Assembly: GCA_024102795.1 (NCBI GenBank)
Contig: JAGFJK010000474.1
Span: 1-33,860 of the forward strand
Origin: Pirellulaceae bacterium
GTDB lineage: Bacteria > Planctomycetota > Planctomycetia > Pirellulales > Pirellulaceae
Direction: 5' to 3'
Length of the DNA: 33,860 nt
Shown: positions 14,848-23,753 of the stretch, piece by piece
Layout: every line of letters begins with the position of its first letter
How positions within the stretch are numbered: the first letter of the stretch is position 1
The notes under the pieces: generated by a model
What the model was told of the DNA's origin: nothing
Database searches by the model: none
What the model saw: the letters and a program-made list of their open reading frames with translations, nothing else
Position numbers and translations under genes: made by a program

Positions 14848-16932
14848 GCGGCCGATGCGGACGAACTCCGGTTCGACCCGTTCCCGCTGCACCTGCATGA
14901 TCCGCGGGACGTCCTCGGCCAACAGATAGCCGGAACGCGCCAACTGCTGGCAGCGATCTTCCAACAGTTCCAGATACTTCTCCAACGAGTCGTAGCGTTC
15001 TTCCAGAGACGGACGGGGATCCTTGGCGCTGTCTCGCTCGGACCGCGTGACGGCAAACGGCAGGAACGAGCCCTGCAGGCTGACCAGTTGGTTCTCGGCG
15101 CCCGCTTCGCTGCTACGCAGGTTCCAGCCGGTATAGGTCGCCACCGGCACGGCGACTTCGGGCGGCAGCAGGCATCCCAGATCGTTGCCATCCGCATCGC
15201 AGCGGGGCACCAGCACCCGATAGTCGCCTCGAACCACCGGCGGTTGCAGATCCACAATCCGCTCGCTCAGCCACCGCGGACCAAAGTCCAGCCAGGCGGG
15301 TTGTTGAATCACGCCGGGATATCGCACGCCAGGCAAGTCGGGGAAGCCGGTGGCCGCTTGCCGCCAATCGACCAGCGTTCCGTCGGCGATCGTCGGGTGC
15401 ACGCTGACCGGAGCCGGCGGGCCGCCGGCCGTCCAACGATCGAGGGCCAGCAGCAAGCAGCGCAGGAACGGCCGATAGTCGCCCGGATTGGGCAGGTTCT
15501 GGCCGTCGCCCCGCGCGGGCGGAAAGCTGCTGGGCCCGTGCTGCGTTCCGCCGAAGAAGTACACTCGCACGTTTTCGGGTTGCCGGGCGTCACGTTGCCC
15601 CAGCGGATCGGTCAAGGCGAGCGAGCCGCTGCGCGTCCAGAATTCGGCCGCCGACTGCGTGTGCAGGATCCGGGGAGCGGTCCGGCTGGCCAATGATCGC
15701 TGGAGGATGCCGTCTTCCTGGCCCGACACCGGGTCGCGCTGAGTTTCGTAGGCGAACGGGAAACGGTCGGGCGGATAGTCGTGATGATCGTGCTGCGAGG
15801 CGTGGCGGGTGGGCTGGGCGAAGCGGTGGTTGAACGAACCGAGCCCCGAGCCGGAAACGTGAGGGATCACACCGTCGAACACCTGCCGCCCCTGCTCGTC
15901 CCGATTCAGGTCCCAGTACAGCAGCTCGCGCAAGAACCGGCCGCTTTGCGAGACGCCAAAGCCGTGCGCTCGCTGGATGACTGGCCGCCCGTCGACCAGC
16001 AGCGGATTATCCTGGCCCGTGCCGTGCTTGAGTGCCGAGATCAGGTCGCGCACGGCGGTAAAGCCCGTGCCCTGGACCAGTGGATCCTGCGCTTCGTAGA
16101 TCAGTTCGTAAATGTGGCCCTTTTCCAGACCGGCGGGCAATTCCAGTTCGACCAGCGGCAATTGCGTGGCGGAGTCGCTTTCCACGTCGGACACGTGAAC
16201 CGTCCATTGATCGCGCGGCAGGGCGACTCGCGGATCGCCCGGCAGCAGGCGATGCGTGAGCGTCGCGTCGCGCAAGCCCCGCTCGGTCGGCCGGTACGAA
16301 CCGTGATTGGCCCAGTTGACGACCATCCGCGTGGTGTTCCGGTCGGGCACGATTTCACAGCGCACCTGCCCGGTCAGCGGACTCGCGGCGCCGCGCGCGA
16401 CTGGCGGCGCCAATCGCAGCCGGTCGCCGCCCGGCAGCAGTTCGCCGTCCCAGCCGCTCCAGACGATCGTGAAGCCCTGCCGCATCAGGAAACCGTCGCC
16501 TGCGTCGTCGCTCGTTCGCGGATCGTTGCCGCCGCCGCTCAAGTTGAAGAACCGCAGGGCCAGCTTATTGCCGCGGTTGTTCACGTCGTACAACAGCGCC
16601 CGGTTGCCGCGCGCAAGCTGCCGGGGAGCCAGGATGAACAGATCGCTCCACAATTCCACTCGCCCGCGAGCGTTGCGCGGCGCCAGCGACAGATCGACCA
16701 CCGGCTGGTTGGCCGCCGCCGCCGGATCCAGCTCGTACCAGACACGGCCCACAATCCGTTCGTACGGACCCGTGTCGCCGAAACTCTGCCCGTCGGCCAG
16801 CGGCTCCCGCACGGCGACTTCAAACCGCACCACCTCGGCTGCCGCCGACCCGGCCAGTGCCAGCTCCAGCAACAAACACAGCCCAAGCCATCTCCGAAAG
16901 GCGCTTCCGCGGCTCAAGTTCTTCGACCCCAT
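14845..16932 (-). CDS. Exported alpha/beta-hydrolase domain protein
   Basis: A 695-residue protein with a signal peptide (residues 1-33: basic start, then LGLCLLLELALAGSAAA) and a large alpha/beta-hydrolase-like body of the Abhydrolase_10 type. The nucleophile elbow is GFGVSQSGR (324-332; S328 likely nucleophile). A candidate catalytic His lies in FFGGTQHGPSS, and a DxxGN-like loop appears in DADGND near the C-terminus. The ATG at 16932 begins the signal peptide; the longer frame starts inside the 7-bp repeat array and is rejected. The substrate is unknown, perhaps an ester or carbohydrate ester outside the cytoplasm. The gene lies next to the 7-bp repeat (16945-16983). Confidence 0.85.
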   Translation of the reverse strand: MGSKNLSRGSAFRRWLGLCLLLELALAGSAAAEVVRFEVAVREPLADGQSFGDTGPYERIVGRVWYELDPAAAANQPVVDLSLAPRNARGRVELWSDLFILAPRQLARGNRALLYDVNNRGNKLALRFFNLSGGGNDPRTSDDAGDGFLMRQGFTIVWSGWDGELLPGGDRLRLAPPVARGAASPLTGQVRCEIVPDRNTTRMVVNWANHGSYRPTERGLRDATLTHRLLPGDPRVALPRDQWTVHVSDVESDSATQLPLVELELPAGLEKGHIYELIYEAQDPLVQGTGFTAVRDLISALKHGTGQDNPLLVDGRPVIQRAHGFGVSQSGRFLRELLYWDLNRDEQGRQVFDGVIPHVSGSGLGSFNHRFAQPTRHASQHDHHDYPPDRFPFAYETQRDPVSGQEDGILQRSLASRTAPRILHTQSAAEFWTRSGSLALTDPLGQRDARQPENVRVYFFGGTQHGPSSFPPARGDGQNLPNPGDYRPFLRCLLLALDRWTAGGPPAPVSVHPTIADGTLVDWRQAATGFPDLPGVRYPGVIQQPAWLDFGPRWLSERIVDLQPPVVRGDYRVLVPRCDADGNDLGCLLPPEVAVPVATYTGWNLRSSEAGAENQLVSLQGSFLPFAVTRSERDSAKDPRPSLEERYDSLEKYLELLEDRCQQLARSGYLLAEDVPRIMQVQRERVEPEFVRIGR

Positions 16933-16944
16933 GCTCCGCCCCCC

Positions 16945-16983
16945 AACTGACAACTGATAACTGACAACTGATAACTGACAACT
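16945..16983 (+). repeat. Heptamer array AACTGAC/AACTGAT, 5.6 copies
   Basis: Five complete 7-base units plus AACT, alternating AACTGAC and AACTGAT with no other variation. It lies 13 bases upstream of the minus-strand hydrolase ATG. A related (R)ACTGAC array sits at 31046-31083. Confidence 0.8.
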
Positions 16984-17062
16984 ACCAAATCCTGGCGGAT
17001 TCCGCTTTAATCAGTCTATCCCCGTTTGATCCGGGCTGAAACTTCGAGAGACAGAATTCACG

Positions 17063-18220
17063 ATGCGGCACTTCAAGGCGGCAGTGGTGGGGACCGGGTT
17101 CATCGGACCAGTTCACGTGGAGGGGCTGCGGCGGGCCGGCGTGGAAGTCGGCGGGATCGTCGGGTCGTCAGCGCAGAAATCGCGGCAAGCGGCCGCGCGG
17201 CTGGGTCTGCCGGCAGCGTACGGCACGCTGGACGACGTGTTGGCCGATCCGCAAGTGGACGCGGTGCACATTGCCACGCCCAATCGGCTGCACTTCGCGC
17301 AAGTCAAGGCAGCGCTGCTGGCGGGTAAGCATGTGCTGTGCGAGAAGCCGCTGGCGATGAACTCGGCGGAATCGGCCGAACTGGTGCGACTGGCGGGCCA
17401 GTGCGGCCGGGCGGCTGGCGTGTCGTATAACATCCGGTTCTATCCGCTATGCCACGAAGCGGCCGAGCGGGTTCAGAGAGCCGAGTTGGGCGACGTGTTG
17501 CACGTCACCGGATCCTACGTGCAGGACTGGTTGCTGCACGATACGGACTTCAACTGGCGGGTGCTGGCCGAGGATGGCGGGCCGCTACGAGCGGTGGCGG
17601 ACATCGGCACGCACTGGCTGGACCTGATCCAGTTCATCACCGGGCAGGCGGTGGTGGCCGTGTGCGCCGACTTGCGCACCGTGCACGCTCGGCGCCGCCG
17701 GCCCGCGGGCGCGGTGGAGACGTTTACCGGAGCCGACGGCAGCCGCGGTGAATCCGCGGCGGACAGCGTGCCGGTCGACACCGAAGACTGCGGCTGCGTG
17801 ATGTTGCGACTGGCCGGCGGTGCGAACGGCTGCTTGTGGGTCTCGCAGGTGACGGCCGGTCGCAAGAACTGTCTGCGGTACGAGATTGCCGGTTCCAGGT
17901 CGGCACTGGCCTGGGACAGCGAGTCGCCGAATCAGCTCTGGATCGGGCATCGCCAGAGTTCGAACGAGCTGCTGCTGCGCGATCCGGCGCTGATGAGCGA
18001 CCGGGCGAGCCGCCTGGCCAATTGTCCGGGCGGGCATAACGAGGGTTTTCCCGATACGTTCAAGCAATTGTTTGGCTGTTTCTACGACTATCTGGCCGCG
18101 AATGACGCCAGCGCAGCGCCACCGTTTCCGACGTTCGCCGACGGCCACCGCGAGATCGTGCTGTGCGAGGCGATCCTGCAAAGCCATCGCGAGCGGCGGT
18201 GGGTGGAGTTGCCCAATTGA
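17063..18220 (+). CDS. Gfo/Idh/MocA family NAD(P)-dependent oxidoreductase
   Basis: A 385-residue enzyme. An N-terminal Rossmann fold with GTGFIG (10-15) binds NAD(P). The conserved EKP (94-96) and DIGTHWLD (180-187; H184 and D187 part of the active site) mark the family, which oxidises sugar alcohols, sugars or related substrates. The C-terminal half is the typical beta-sheet substrate domain. No signal peptide, so cytoplasmic. ATG 17063 gives the expected start directly before the Rossmann strand. It is followed after 25 bases by the propeller-like exported protein and is probably cotranscribed. The substrate cannot be read from the sequence; planctomycetes have many such paralogues used in sugar breakdown. 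Confidence 0.93.
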   Translation: MRHFKAAVVGTGFIGPVHVEGLRRAGVEVGGIVGSSAQKSRQAAARLGLPAAYGTLDDVLADPQVDAVHIATPNRLHFAQVKAALLAGKHVLCEKPLAMNSAESAELVRLAGQCGRAAGVSYNIRFYPLCHEAAERVQRAELGDVLHVTGSYVQDWLLHDTDFNWRVLAEDGGPLRAVADIGTHWLDLIQFITGQAVVAVCADLRTVHARRRRPAGAVETFTGADGSRGESAADSVPVDTEDCGCVMLRLAGGANGCLWVSQVTAGRKNCLRYEIAGSRSALAWDSESPNQLWIGHRQSSNELLLRDPALMSDRASRLANCPGGHNEGFPDTFKQLFGCFYDYLAANDASAAPPFPTFADGHREIVLCEAILQSHRERRWVELPN

Positions 18221-18245
18221 GTGTCCCAATCGAGGAGTGTGAGAG

Positions 18246-19541
18246 ATGAAAACGCAACTGGCACTTTTCCTGCTGGCCGGGATTGTTGCGGCCGGGACCG
18301 TACGTGCCGAACCGGCGGTCAGCAAGTGGGTCGAAGCGACGGCGCATGTGGTTCCCAAGCAGACGGCCACCGAGGGCGAGGGATACTTCTCGATCATCGA
18401 GGGGCACAATGGCCGCCTGTATATCGGGACGCACGCCAACGCCGTCAATTCGTGGCTGGTGGAATTCGATCCGGCGGCCGAACGGATGAAGATCGTCGTG
18501 GATGCCCACCAGGCGATCGGCAAGGATCTGAAAGGATTCGGCTCGCAGTCCAAGATCCACACCCGCAACAACACGGGCAAGCTGACCGGCAAGATCTACT
18601 TTGGCACGAAGCAGGGCTATCCGGCGGCCGACGAGAAGCGCGAGGACTATCCGGGCGGCTACCCGATGGTGTACGACCCGCGGACGGGCCAGACGCAGGT
18701 CTTTCCGATCCCTGTTCCGCATCATGGCATCAACAGCATCACGCCCGATGAATCGCGCGGCCTGGCGTATATCTCGACGTGCGCGGACCACCGGCCCGGA
18801 CCGGGCGAGAACGCGATCTTCCTGGTGCTGGACCTGAAGACCGGAAAGTACCGCGAGCTGCTGGACACCGAGCATTACTACGGTTTCATCGTGGTGGACT
18901 ACCTGGGGCGGGCCTACCATCCGATCCTGGGCGGCGACATTGCCCGCTATGACCCACGCACGGACAAGCTGGAGCGGTTGAAGCAGACGATTGATGGTCG
19001 GCCGCCGAGCGAGGCGACGCGGTTGGCGTTGGACAAGCCGGACCCGATCAACTGGGACATCTCGCCTGACGGCAAGACCCTGTACGCGCAGCCGATGCGG
19101 GGCAACGGGCTGTATGCCTACGACTTGACGGCCGAGGGCGATACGCTGCCGGGCCGCTCGCTGGGCGAACTGATTCCGGGCGCGAAGAGCGTGGATTGCC
19201 GCGCGATGTGCGTCGGTCCCTCCGGCGCGGCCTGGTGCGCGGTGACCGAGAATGTCGACGGGCTGCACCTGCTGCACCTGGTGCGTTATCGGCCGGGCGA
19301 CGCGGCGCCGGCCGACCTGGGCGTGGTTTCGGTGCGGAACCCGGACTTTACCGAGTTCCAGGACGAGTCGGGCAAGACGCTGCCGTTTCACGGCGGTTTC
19401 GTCCGCCGCGAAGACGGCCGCACGGTGACTCGCTATGTGATCATGGGCGTCTGTGAGTCGGCCGAAGGCAGCGTCTACATCCTGGCCTTGCATCCCTACA
19501 GCGTGCTGCAAGTTCGCGCGGCGGATCTCTCGGTTCGATAG
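18246..19541 (+). CDS. Exported propeller-like protein of unknown function
   Basis: A 431-residue protein with a signal peptide (MKTQLALFLLAGIVAAGTVRA, 1-21). The rest contains repeated beta-strand turns (GRLYIGTHANAVNSWLVEFD, GKIYFGTKQGYP, GLAYISTCADHRPG, GNGLYAYDLTA, GSVYILALHPYS) suggesting a beta-propeller or SMP-30/kelch-like fold. No catalytic motif is recognised. It lies 25 bases after the oxidoreductase in the same strand and likely shares a transcript. A GTGAGAG ribosome site precedes ATG 18246. The combination suggests a carbohydrate-related role, which is inference only. Confidence 0.75.
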   Translation: MKTQLALFLLAGIVAAGTVRAEPAVSKWVEATAHVVPKQTATEGEGYFSIIEGHNGRLYIGTHANAVNSWLVEFDPAAERMKIVVDAHQAIGKDLKGFGSQSKIHTRNNTGKLTGKIYFGTKQGYPAADEKREDYPGGYPMVYDPRTGQTQVFPIPVPHHGINSITPDESRGLAYISTCADHRPGPGENAIFLVLDLKTGKYRELLDTEHYYGFIVVDYLGRAYHPILGGDIARYDPRTDKLERLKQTIDGRPPSEATRLALDKPDPINWDISPDGKTLYAQPMRGNGLYAYDLTAEGDTLPGRSLGELIPGAKSVDCRAMCVGPSGAAWCAVTENVDGLHLLHLVRYRPGDAAPADLGVVSVRNPDFTEFQDESGKTLPFHGGFVRREDGRTVTRYVIMGVCESAEGSVYILALHPYSVLQVRAADLSVR

Positions 19542-19550
19542 TTGCCGTTC

Positions 19551-19694
19551 GCCCCAGGCGAGCGGCGGGCGTCAGCCCGCTGTTTCTCGCTGTAGTTCGA
19601 AGCCGAACGATCCGCCGAGCAAGCCCCAGGCGAGCGGCGGGCGTCAGCCCGCTGTTTCTCGCTGTAGTTCGAAGCCGAACGATCCGCCGAACAA
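19551..19694 (+). repeat. 72-bp tandem repeat x2 with internal hairpin
   Basis: Two directly adjoining 72-base units (19551-19622, 19623-19694), differing at one base in 72. Each contains a GCGGGC-GTCA-GCCCGC hairpin (19565-19580 and 19637-19652). It starts 10 bases past the propeller-gene stop and lies between convergent genes, so it may act as a bidirectional terminator or is a REP-like mobile element. Confidence 0.85.
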
Positions 19695-19713
19695 GCCGGC
19701 GGGATTCGAAGAA
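19691..19713 (+). repeat. 23-bp dispersed repeat, copy 2
   Basis: Exact copy of 14676-14698, here overlapping the last 4 bases of the second 72-bp unit. It is 17 bases before the 3' end of the minus-strand VWA gene. Confidence 0.65.
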
Positions 19714-19729
19714 CGCGAGCATGTACGCC

Positions 19730-21703
19730 TTACAGGTAGACGCGCCGGTTGTAGACGTACCACTCGAACACCAGCACGCACAGGCCCAGCAGCAGCAGCC
19801 ACTTCCAGAGTTCGCGCCGCGTGGCCTCGGAGCCGGTGGTGGCGGCCACCTTCTCGTAGGGAAACGTCAATTCCGGGGCCACTGCCAGGTTGCTCTCGCG
19901 GCTGTCGAACAGGTTCACGGCGAAACGCTGAGCAACTTCCTGGCTGGTACCTTCCCGCACCTCGTACACGCCAGGCGTCTCGGTGCGGGTAAAGAGGAAC
20001 GAATTCTGGCCCTCGCGGCGGACCGTGGTCGACTGGCCGCCTGGTGAACGGACCGTGACCTGCTCCACCGGCGAATGGGCTCGGATCTCCATCGGCTGAC
20101 CGGGCCGGACGCCCGTATTGGCCAGCGCGCCGCGACTGCCGCCCAGGTAGCGGACCAGGTTCAGGGCGAAAACCGGAAAGCTGCGGCGGATCGGCCAATC
20201 CGTGTTGGGTTGCACGCTACCGTCGTCCTTGACGCCGCGGATGGTCATGCCCAGCACGGCGTCCTCGAAGCCTTGCCTCGGCGCGATGCAGAACAGGGGC
20301 CCCAACTGGCTGTCGATCAGCACGGTCGCACCTTCCGGCGGGTCGACCGCGAATCCCTCGTAGATCCGCAGCTTGCCCAGTTCCAGGAACTGCATCAACG
20401 GATGGACGCGATCGGTATCGACGATGAACACGGGTCCCTGAGGTTCGCCGGCCGACCAGGTTTCCAATTGGGGAACGCTGCCGATGAACAGTGTATTGGC
20501 CTGCGGCATCACTTCGGGCGCGCACTGATCGTAGATGATCAAATCGAACGTGCCGCCATCGGCGTCCTGCCGGTACTGCTTGTCTTTCAGATACTCCGGG
20601 CCGGCGACCCGCACGTTGGCCAGCTTGGCGGCGTTGCTGGTGGTGAGCGCCAGTTGCAGCGGATCGTTGGTGGTGAACGGCGAGACCAGCAGCACCTCGG
20701 CCTGGCGGGGCGTGTTGAGTGCCGCGTAGGCCACGTTGTCGGCGGCCAGGTCGTCGTCCGAGTCGATCCGCAGCCGCAGCGCGGCGTTTTCGACCTCCTG
20801 CAAGGCGAAGTCGGCGCCGGCCGAGCCGCCGGCGGGAATCGTGACCTTGGCCGCGTCGATCACGTTGCCGTCGAGTTCCAGGAAGATGTCGATCGCCACG
20901 TCCTCGGCGCCGTGGTTCTCCAGGCGAGCGAACGCCTGCGTCTGGCCAGGCTTTTCCGGATTGCGTTCGGCCGTGAAGGAGGCAATCGACACGTTCCGCG
21001 GCCCGGAGCCGCCGACGGGCACGAAGACCGGTTCCAGGTTGCCCAGCGAGAAGTTGGTGATCGGGGCGATTCCGCCATCGGTGACCATGTACAAGGTGGC
21101 GGGCTGGGCTTCATCCACCTGATCCTCGCCCTCCAGCCGCGTGTGACTGGGGTTGGCCAGTCCCGCGGCGTACCGCAACGCCTCGCCAAAGTCGGTGGCC
21201 CGCTGGGTGGGCTGAATCTCGGCCAGCTTCGCGCGGAGCAGCGCGCGGTTGCGGGTAAACGGCTGCTCGACCTTGGCCACGTCGCTGCAACTGATGATCA
21301 TCGCCGCGTCGCCGGACGCCATCTGGTTGATATACCGCAAGGCTTCCTGCCGGGCCTGCTCCAGGCGGGTCTGCGGCAGATCCGTGGCGCTCATGCTGGC
21401 CGACGTATCGACCAGGAAGATGAAATGGGAGCCGGTCAGTTTCGAGCCCCGCCAGTTCGGCCGGAAGCAGGCCAGGATCACCAGCAGGACCAGCAGCAGT
21501 TGCAGGAACAGCAGCAGGCTCTGCCGCAACCGCTGCCAGATCGTGTTGACGTGCAGGTCCTCGATCGTGCGGCTCCACAAGTACGTGCTGGGCACTTCCA
21601 GGGGTTGCCGCTTGAGCTTGAGAAAATACAGCAGCACGATCAGCGGCGGGATGGCGGCCAGGATCGCCCACTGCCACCAGGCGAGCATCGGAGTGAAGTT
21701 CAT
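19730..21703 (-). CDS. BatA-like VWA-domain membrane protein
   Basis: A 657-residue protein. An N-terminal BatA-like membrane segment (helices about 10-28 and 62-80) is followed by a von Willebrand A domain whose metal site starts with DTSAS (99-103) and includes TDGG near 210. A long extracytoplasmic beta-rich region follows, and a C-terminal helix (LWKWLLLLGLCVLVFEWYVY). ATG 21703 overlaps the DUF58 TGA (ATGA, 4 bases), indicating translational coupling. It is the last gene of the MoxR-DUF58-VWA run. In other bacteria such proteins act with MoxR ATPases in envelope or metalloprotein maturation; the target here is unknown. Confidence 0.9.
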   Translation of the reverse strand: MNFTPMLAWWQWAILAAIPPLIVLLYFLKLKRQPLEVPSTYLWSRTIEDLHVNTIWQRLRQSLLLFLQLLLVLLVILACFRPNWRGSKLTGSHFIFLVDTSASMSATDLPQTRLEQARQEALRYINQMASGDAAMIISCSDVAKVEQPFTRNRALLRAKLAEIQPTQRATDFGEALRYAAGLANPSHTRLEGEDQVDEAQPATLYMVTDGGIAPITNFSLGNLEPVFVPVGGSGPRNVSIASFTAERNPEKPGQTQAFARLENHGAEDVAIDIFLELDGNVIDAAKVTIPAGGSAGADFALQEVENAALRLRIDSDDDLAADNVAYAALNTPRQAEVLLVSPFTTNDPLQLALTTSNAAKLANVRVAGPEYLKDKQYRQDADGGTFDLIIYDQCAPEVMPQANTLFIGSVPQLETWSAGEPQGPVFIVDTDRVHPLMQFLELGKLRIYEGFAVDPPEGATVLIDSQLGPLFCIAPRQGFEDAVLGMTIRGVKDDGSVQPNTDWPIRRSFPVFALNLVRYLGGSRGALANTGVRPGQPMEIRAHSPVEQVTVRSPGGQSTTVRREGQNSFLFTRTETPGVYEVREGTSQEVAQRFAVNLFDSRESNLAVAPELTFPYEKVAATTGSEATRRELWKWLLLLGLCVLVFEWYVYNRRVYL

Positions 21704-22596
21704 CGCACCAGGCCCCGCTGCCGCAGATAGTTCGACACCAGTTGCTCGACCGGCGTCTCGGTGCTGGTCATCAGGTAGGTCATGCCGCGGCGCGTGCAGA
21801 ACTCGCGGGCTCCGTCGATGAACGCGGCCAGCGTCTGTTTGTATTTTTGCAGCAGCGGCCGGCTGACCGTGATCTCGGCCACGTCCGAATCCTCGCAATC
21901 CACCAGCTTCAGATCGCCCTTGACGTCCGGATCCAGCTCTTCGGGACTAAGCACATGAATCAGGTACACATCCATTTGCTGGGCCAGCAGGAACCGCAGC
22001 GCGTGCTCGTAGCCACCCTTGTCCATCAGGTCGGTGATCAGCACCAGAATCCCCTTGCCCGAGTTGCGAAGGCAGAAATCCTTGATCGCCTGGTCCAGCG
22101 GCACGTTCTGTCCGGGTTCGACGCCGTCCAGGTATTCCAGCATCCGCCACAGGCTGCGGCGTCCGCGGAGCACGGGGCCGGGCCGCTGGCGCGAGGCGCC
22201 GAGCGATTCGATTTTCACGCGATCGGCCCGGCAGAGCCCGACAAAGCCCAGGGCGGCGGCCAGTTGTTTGGCGAACTGCAGCTTGGTCGGGTCGCCGAAG
22301 TCCATCGAGCTACTGGCGTCGATCAGGGCGTAGAAGTGCAGATCCTCTTCTTCCAGGAACAGCTTGAGAAACAGCCGGTCCATGCGGGCGTAGAGGTTCC
22401 AATCGATGAACCGCAGGTCGTCGCCGGCGACGTAGTTGCGGAAATCGGCGAACTCGACGCTCTGCCCCTTGCGCCGGCTCCGCCGCTCGCCCTTCATCCG
22501 GCCGCGAAAGATCTTGCGGCTGACCAGCTCGAGCCGCTCCAACTGGTGCAGCAACTGGGGGCTGAGCAGCGGCTGCTGCGAGGCGGAAATGCTCAT
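21700..22596 (-). CDS. DUF58 domain protein
   Basis: A 298-residue soluble protein of the DUF58 family, which is nearly always beside a MoxR ATPase. Landmarks: SVEFADFRNYVAGDDLRFID (47-66), DWNLYARMDRLFLKLFLEEE (66-85), and a VWA-like metal site DASSSMDFG (94-102) with a second acidic run LITDLMDKGG (about 178-187). ATG 22596 is preferred to the preceding TTG 22599. It overlaps the downstream BatA-like VWA gene by 4 bases and lies 58 bases after MoxR, so it is probably in one operon. DUF58 is thought to recruit substrate for MoxR. Confidence 0.93.
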   Translation of the reverse strand: MSISASQQPLLSPQLLHQLERLELVSRKIFRGRMKGERRSRRKGQSVEFADFRNYVAGDDLRFIDWNLYARMDRLFLKLFLEEEDLHFYALIDASSSMDFGDPTKLQFAKQLAAALGFVGLCRADRVKIESLGASRQRPGPVLRGRRSLWRMLEYLDGVEPGQNVPLDQAIKDFCLRNSGKGILVLITDLMDKGGYEHALRFLLAQQMDVYLIHVLSPEELDPDVKGDLKLVDCEDSDVAEITVSRPLLQKYKQTLAAFIDGAREFCTRRGMTYLMTSTETPVEQLVSNYLRQRGLVR

Positions 22597-22654
22597 CAAC
22601 GGGCGTCCTGGGCGGGGGCGGGGTAAACGCTCGGCTGCTTCGGTTCGGGGATGG

Positions 22655-23701
22655 TCACTCGCGGCCCGCGCTGGCCACGACCGCCGCCGCCACGGGACGG
22701 TCGTCGGACCGTTCGGGCAGCTTTTCCAGGATCTCCAGCAGCACGTGGTCCGTGTCGATGCCTTCGGCCTGCGCTTCGAAGTTCAGGATCACGCGATGCC
22801 GCATGGCCGGCAGATAGACCCGCCGCACGTCCTCGAAGCTGACGTTGTACCGCCCTTCCAGCAGGGCCCGCACCTTGGAAGCCAGGGCCAGCGTCTGAGC
22901 GCCGCGGGGACTGCTGCCCCAGCGCAGATACTGGTTGGTCACCGGCAGGGCCAGCGGACCTTCGGGGTGCGTGGCCAGCGTCAGCCGCACCACATAGTCC
23001 TGCACGTGCTGGGCCAGGATCACCTCGCGGATCAACCGTTGCCAGCGGACGATCTCCGAGCCGTCCATGACCTTTTCCGGTTCGATGTGCACGCCGCGCG
23101 TGGTGCGGTCGATGATCGTGGCCAGTTCGTCGCGGCCCGAGTATCCGACGACCAGTTTGAAGAAGAACCGGTCGAGCTGTGCTTCGGGCAGCGGGTAGGT
23201 GCCCTCCTGTTCGATCGGATTTTGAGTGGCCATCACGAAGAACGGCTTCTTCAGCTCGTACCGCGTGCCGGCCACGGTGATGGTTCCCTCCTGCATCGTC
23301 TCCAGCATGGCGGACTGGGTCTTGGGCGTGGCCCGGTTGATTTCATCCGCCAGGCAGATCTGGGTGAAGATCGGGCCCCGCTGGAATTCGAAAATCCGCT
23401 TGCCGTCAGGCGTTTCCATGACCATGTTCGTGCCCAGGATGTCGGCGGGCATCAGGTCGGGCGTGAACTGGATCCGCGAGAAGTCCAGGTCCAGCGCCTG
23501 GGCCAGCGTGCGGACGAGCAAGGTTTTTCCCAGCCCAGGCACGCCTTCCAGCAGGCAGTGGCCGCCGACGAACAGGCAGGTGAGCACGCCGTGGACGATC
23601 TCATCGTGGCCGACGATCACTCGGCCGATCTGGTCGCGAACGGCGTGGTACCGCGTGCGAAACTCCTCTGCCTGCTGCTGCATGGACTCGCCGATGCTCA
23701 T
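22655..23701 (-). CDS. moxR: MoxR-family AAA+ ATPase
   Basis: A 348-residue AAA+ ATPase. Walker A GVPGLGKT (53-60), Walker B CLADEIN (116-122), sensor 1 in FVMATQNPIEQEGT (about 154-167), and the arginine-finger region LPEAQLDRFFFK (about 169-180) are present. MoxR proteins are chaperone-like ATPases that help fold or insert metal into target proteins, usually with DUF58 and VWA partners; all are adjacent here. ATG 23701 has GGAG a short distance upstream. It follows the large VWA protein after 52 bases in the same strand. No unusual feature is seen. Confidence 0.96.
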   Translation of the reverse strand: MSIGESMQQQAEEFRTRYHAVRDQIGRVIVGHDEIVHGVLTCLFVGGHCLLEGVPGLGKTLLVRTLAQALDLDFSRIQFTPDLMPADILGTNMVMETPDGKRIFEFQRGPIFTQICLADEINRATPKTQSAMLETMQEGTITVAGTRYELKKPFFVMATQNPIEQEGTYPLPEAQLDRFFFKLVVGYSGRDELATIIDRTTRGVHIEPEKVMDGSEIVRWQRLIREVILAQHVQDYVVRLTLATHPEGPLALPVTNQYLRWGSSPRGAQTLALASKVRALLEGRYNVSFEDVRRVYLPAMRHRVILNFEAQAEGIDTDHVLLEILEKLPERSDDRPVAAAVVASAGRE

Positions 23702-23753
23702 GGATGCTCCTTGGGGGTCGTGGGGAAACGAGAAACTGGCGTTGCGGGCGCGG

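Noticed and set aside
14845..16953. Longer start for the hydrolase gene at 16953
   Set aside because: That start falls inside the heptamer array; ATG 16932 directly precedes the signal peptide.
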